Below are positions 4,207-6,975 of a DNA stretch of 6,975 bases, one piece after another (positions within the stretch are counted from its first letter, which is position 1; every line of letters starts with the position of its first letter). The notes beneath the pieces are model-generated. The model had not been told where the DNA came from and made no database searches. It saw only the letters and a program-made list of their open reading frames with translations. Source of the stretch: Candidatus Bathyarchaeota archaeon (GTDB taxonomy: Archaea > Thermoproteota > CALKCG01 > B24 > JAGTQN01); contig JAGTQN010000091.1 in assembly GCA_018396395.1 (NCBI GenBank), positions 1 through 6,975 of the forward strand. The letters are read 5' to 3'. The position numbers were made by a program, and so were the translations under genes.

Positions 4207-6606
4207 TCAGTCTTCTAAGTAGCTATGCCAAGCCTCCCTAAGCTCTTCAGATGACGTATCGACGATTAAGTTCCCCTTCAAACCCCGAATGACAAGCCTG
4301 GGCTCTTTGATGACTTCACCGATTCGCATATGTGGACTTCCCCTAGCGAGTTTTTCGAAATCGGCTTGGTGATTCCTTTGGATTTCCAATAGGAAGCGAC
4401 TGTTGGATTCCGAAAAAAGGATGAAATCGTTTCTCGCAGGGACTTTATGGCTAGCAAGGGCCTCGAGGCTCAACTCCAAACCATAATCACTCGACAGGAC
4501 AACCTCAGCAGCGGAGACTCCTAAGCCTCCTTCTGATAGATCGTGGCAAGCCCTTACAAAACCTGCATCTATCGCCTTGGTTACTACTTCCATGTTTCCT
4601 CTAGCCTGGGCTATCCTGAGCCTCGGCACCTTTCCTCCCTTCAATCCCATAAGCCCATAATAATGGGATCCCCCAAGTTCATCATACGTCCTTCCGAGGA
4701 GGTAGACGGGGTTTCCTGGATTCTTGAGGGAAACCGATACTGCGGAGCGAATATCAGGTATTATGCCAATCGCCGTTATCAAAAGCGTGGGTGCTACTGG
4801 TCCTAAGGGAGACTCGTTGTATAGGCTGTCCTTTCCAGAGATGAAGGGCGTTCCGAGGGCTTTAGCCGCCCAATAGCATCCCTGAACTGCCCTAAGAAGG
4901 GAGCCCATTCTATCTGGTCTCTCGGGGTTACCCCATGTGAAGTTGTCAAGAAGGGCGATTCTGCGTCCGCCAACGGCAACATTGTTCCTTACAGCTTCAT
5001 CAACGGCGCTAGCGGCCATCCAAAAGGGGTCTATGAACCCATATTTAGGGTTCATTCCGGAAGAAAGGACAAGACCCTTCCACGATCCTTCCAAGGGCTT
5101 TAATACGGCTGCATCATTAGGACCTGAGTGGAAGCCTTCTAAAGGCTTAAGGACCGTACAGCCCTTCACTTCATGATCGTATGTTCTTATGACGGCTTCC
5201 TTACTGGCGATGTTAGGGGATGCAAGAAGCTTAAGAAGGAATCCCGTAAGATCCAGGGGCTCAGGAAATTCGGGCTCTGTGAACCTGGGCCTAGACCACT
5301 TGGCGATTCTTCTGGCTTCGGGAGGGTTGAAGAGGAATTCTACATCCAAAGAAGCTACCTCTTCGTCCCAATAGAAAACCCTTAGAATTCCTTTGTCACT
5401 GAATTCACCTATTGGCGTCGCTTCCACCTCCTCATCTCGAAAGATTTCAAGAATCGCTTCAACATTCTCAGGCCTCGCGGAGAGGAGCATTCTCTCTTGG
5501 CTTTCGGAAACCCATATCTCCCAAGGAACCATTCCTTGGTATTTCAGGGGTACTCTATCGAGCCAGACGATGGTTCCAAGGCGGCTTCTATGGGCCATTT
5601 CCCCTATGGCACAGGATAGGCCCCCGCCACCCAAGTCTGTGATGGCTGAAGCAAGACCTCTGTCGCGAACCTGCAAGATGGCCCTAGCAAGCTTTTCCTC
5701 CTCTATGGGGTTTGGTATCTGAACTGCCGGTCTTGAGACCTCCTCAGATTTTTCAGAAAGATCGGCAGAGGCGAAGGTAACTCCATGGATGCCATCCCTT
5801 CCAGTCCTTCCACCGACGAGGATGGCGACATCACCAGCCCTAGTAGCGCGAATATACTTGCTAATGGGAAGGATTCCGACGCAACCACAGTAGACGACTA
5901 CGTTACCCACGTAGCTATCATCGAAGTAAATGGCTCCGTTGACCGTCGGAATGCCCATATTGTTTCCATATGAGCCTATGCCAGCCACTACGCCCCGATA
6001 GATGTACCTTGGATGTTTGATGCCCTGGGGAAGGCGCTCCGGGGGATAATCCAAGGGGCCGAAGCATAGGACATCTGTATTAGCTATGGGCTCTGCCCAT
6101 ACGCCTAGGATGTCCCTTATGACACCCCCTATACCTGTCGCGGCGCCCCCGAAGGGCTCAATGGCAGAAGGATGATTATGGGTTTCAACCTTAATGGCTA
6201 CACCATAATCCCCTTCGAACTCTACGATGCCAGCATTGTCCTCGAAGACCGAAACACACCATGGCTTGGCAAGCTCATCCGTCACCCGCCTTATGTAGGT
6301 CTTGAAAAGGTTCCTCGCCAATATGCATCCCTTGGGTGAAAGGATCGTTCCCTTGAAGGTTTTGTGGAAACAGTGCTCAGACCAGGTTTGTCCTATCGTT
6401 TGAAGCTCCACATCCGTTGGATCGATTCCCCTGGCTTCAAAGTAGCGCTGACATGCCTTCATTTCCTCGAGGTTTAAGCCAATACCAAGGCCTTCGCTGA
6501 GCTCTAAAAGCTGTCTATCGCTCGCCTCCCTGAGGTTGAAGCGATAGACTTCGAAGCGCTCGCTGATGCGTTTCGCAAGAACTTTCCAGCTCAAGGAGCC
6601 TTCCAT
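4207..6606 (-). CDS. purL: Phosphoribosylformylglycinamidine synthase, synthetase subunit (small PurL)
   Basis: PurL performs the ATP-dependent conversion of FGAR to FGAM (EC 6.3.5.3) with ammonia from PurQ, in a complex with PurS. At 799 residues it is the small, glutaminase-free form, somewhat longer than the roughly 740 of Bacillus PurL; about 15 of the extra residues are at the N-terminus before YRFNLREASD. Visible signatures in order: NPTDVELQTIGQTWSEHCFHKTF-type active-site segment (about 62-84, here DPTDVELQ), DNAGIVEFEGDYG (123-135), KVETHNHPSAIEPFGGAATG (139-158), a TDLGGGGL loop (323-330), YDHEVKG (476-482), the DPFWMAASAVDEAVRN region (526-541), LLDNFTWGNPE (552-562), TPFISGKDSLYNE (586-598) and CHDLSEGGLGV (687-697). 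It carries two PurM-like halves. The ATG at 6606 overlaps the end of purS by 16 nt and follows GGAGGAGG, implying translational coupling. No frameshift or missing motif was seen. Confidence 0.96.
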   Translation of the reverse strand: MEGSLSWKVLAKRISERFEVYRFNLREASDRQLLELSEGLGIGLNLEEMKACQRYFEARGIDPTDVELQTIGQTWSEHCFHKTFKGTILSPKGCILARNLFKTYIRRVTDELAKPWCVSVFEDNAGIVEFEGDYGVAIKVETHNHPSAIEPFGGAATGIGGVIRDILGVWAEPIANTDVLCFGPLDYPPERLPQGIKHPRYIYRGVVAGIGSYGNNMGIPTVNGAIYFDDSYVGNVVVYCGCVGILPISKYIRATRAGDVAILVGGRTGRDGIHGVTFASADLSEKSEEVSRPAVQIPNPIEEEKLARAILQVRDRGLASAITDLGGGGLSCAIGEMAHRSRLGTIVWLDRVPLKYQGMVPWEIWVSESQERMLLSARPENVEAILEIFRDEEVEATPIGEFSDKGILRVFYWDEEVASLDVEFLFNPPEARRIAKWSRPRFTEPEFPEPLDLTGFLLKLLASPNIASKEAVIRTYDHEVKGCTVLKPLEGFHSGPNDAAVLKPLEGSWKGLVLSSGMNPKYGFIDPFWMAASAVDEAVRNNVAVGGRRIALLDNFTWGNPERPDRMGSLLRAVQGCYWAAKALGTPFISGKDSLYNESPLGPVAPTLLITAIGIIPDIRSAVSVSLKNPGNPVYLLGRTYDELGGSHYYGLMGLKGGKVPRLRIAQARGNMEVVTKAIDAGFVRACHDLSEGGLGVSAAEVVLSSDYGLELSLEALASHKVPARNDFILFSESNSRFLLEIQRNHQADFEKLARGSPHMRIGEVIKEPRLVIRGLKGNLIVDTSSEELREAWHSYLED

Positions 6607-6854
6607 TCCTCCTCCAAGACGAATCGGTAGTCATCCTTCACAGGATTGGCCAGAAACCTTCTGCAGACCTGATCCATGATAGCTTCGGCTTCCTTCCGTG
6701 AAGGAGCTTCCAACACCATACGATAAATCTTCCCAACCCTTACATCATGGATACCGTCATATCCAAGGTCCCTGAGGGATTTCTCGGTAGCCTCCCCCTC
6801 TGGATCCGAGTATCCCTCCTTTAGGTTCACAAAAACCGTGACCCTGAAAACCAT
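6591..6854 (-). CDS. purS: Phosphoribosylformylglycinamidine synthase, PurS subunit
   Basis: PurS is the small structural subunit that joins PurL and PurQ in FGAM synthase and is needed for ammonia transfer. It has no catalytic residues of its own. The 87-residue protein has the expected length and layout: a first strand (FRVTVFVNLKEGYSDPEGEA, residues 3-22), then KSLRDLGYDGIHDVRVGKIYRM (25-46), an acidic-basic helix (APSRKEAEAIMDQVCRRF, 50-67) and a final NPVKDDYRFVLEE segment (70-82). The alternation of strands and helices fits the PurS dimer fold. It is the first gene of the purS-purL-purQ set, and its 3' end overlaps purL by 16 nt. The ATG at 6854 is the first in frame after the promoter region and matches family N-termini. 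No ribosome site precedes it, which fits a very short leader. Confidence 0.93.
   Translation of the reverse strand: MVFRVTVFVNLKEGYSDPEGEATEKSLRDLGYDGIHDVRVGKIYRMVLEAPSRKEAEAIMDQVCRRFLANPVKDDYRFVLEEEWKAP
6608..6615 (-). promoter_or_regulatory. Shine-Dalgarno site for purL within purS
   Basis: GGAGGAGG on the minus strand lies in the last codons of purS. The best five bases (6615-6611) are 4 nt before the purL ATG at 6606, slightly closer than usual. It supports that start and coupling to purS. Confidence 0.6.
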
Positions 6855-6861
6855 GTCTAAA

Positions 6862-6880
6862 GCGCCCGAATAAGGGGCGC
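6862..6880. repeat. Inverted repeat GCGCCC-N7-GGGCGC at the purS transcription start
   Basis: Two perfect GC-rich 6-bp arms flank a 7-bp spacer. The repeat lies between the likely TATA box (6889-6897) and the purS ATG (6854), and so covers the predicted transcription start near 6867. That position suits an operator for a repressor of the purine genes, or a small leader hairpin. No regulator is identified. Confidence 0.5.
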
Positions 6881-6888
6881 CTTCCCCG

Positions 6889-6897
6889 AAAAATAAA
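6889..6897 (-). promoter_or_regulatory. Likely TATA box for purS-purL-purQ, perhaps shared with a divergent gene
   Basis: TTTATTTTT on the minus strand is centred about 39 nt before the purS ATG, predicting a leader of roughly 13 nt. It is the only strong AT-rich box between purS and the divergent ORF, so it may serve both directions. Confidence 0.5.
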
Positions 6898-6911
6898 GGT
6901 TCTGGAGCTTC

Positions 6912-6975
6912 ATGGAAGTGAGAAGCCTAAGCTTCATAATGAAAGGTTCCGAAGGGACTTTTGATGGTAGACACG
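6912..6975 (+). CDS. Start of an unidentified ORF (cut by window edge)
   Basis: An ATG at 6912 opens a frame that stays free of stops for the remaining 21 codons, beginning MEVRSLSFIMKGSEG. GGAG lies 4 nt upstream at 6904-6907. A second in-frame ATG occurs at 6939. I do not recognise the peptide, and 21 codons are too few to prove a gene. Its placement, divergent from purS across about 57 bp, would suit a gene sharing the promoter region, possibly another purine gene, but that is a guess. Confidence 0.35.
   Translation, partial: MEVRSLSFIMKGSEGTFDGRH

Noticed and set aside
5085..5152. Repeated VLKPLEG peptide in purL (residues 485-491 and 501-507)
   Set aside because: PurL proteins normally have two similar short segments around this position, and the DNA copies differ, so this is not a recent duplication.
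5393..5722. Plus-strand open frames opposite purL, here and at 4543-5385
   Set aside because: They are antisense shadows of purL. Their translations are low-complexity and Ser/Pro-rich, with no family features.

Overview
The window is a piece of an archaeal chromosome. The clearest evidence is a complete transcription factor B gene (the archaeal TFIIB homologue). It is supported by archaeal TATA-type promoter boxes, a threonine synthase with an N-terminal zinc ribbon, and the three-subunit PurS/PurL/PurQ form of FGAM synthase. Base composition is close to balanced, arginine is often AGG/AGA, and Shine-Dalgarno sequences of the GGAGG/GGGGG type precede several starts. I would guess a Thermoproteota/Bathyarchaeia-like lineage, but that is inference and the window alone does not settle it. 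Stops are TAG (thrC, tfb, purQ) and TGA (purL, purS), so TAG looks like an ordinary stop here.

Layout. 1-1567, minus strand: thrC followed with no gap by the start of hom (homoserine dehydrogenase, cut by the window edge), a threonine biosynthesis operon. 1568-2037: a divergent intergenic region of about 470 bp holding the tfb promoter and a perfect 13-bp inverted repeat in the predicted tfb leader. 2038-2973, plus strand: tfb. 2974-3159: a convergent spacer with T-runs on both strands. 3160-6854, minus strand: purS, purL and purQ in transcription order. purS and purL overlap by 16 nt. purL and purQ are separated by a gap of 111-240 bp with a strong hairpin and a palindrome. 6855-6975: a divergent promoter region with the first codons of an unidentified plus-strand ORF.

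How the genes work together. ThrC and Hom serve the aspartate family pathway: Hom reduces aspartate semialdehyde to homoserine, and ThrC converts O-phosphohomoserine to threonine. PurS, PurL and PurQ form one complex for the fourth step of de novo purine synthesis. TFB recruits RNA polymerase to TBP-bound promoters and has no evident pathway link to either neighbour. There are no mobile elements, CRISPR arrays, tRNA or rRNA genes that I can see. The coding content is ordinary housekeeping. The less explained material lies in the intergenic DNA: the tfb leader hairpin, the purL-purQ hairpin, the inverted repeat at the purS start, and the in-frame thrC-TAG-hom junction. I found no convincing new multi-gene system.
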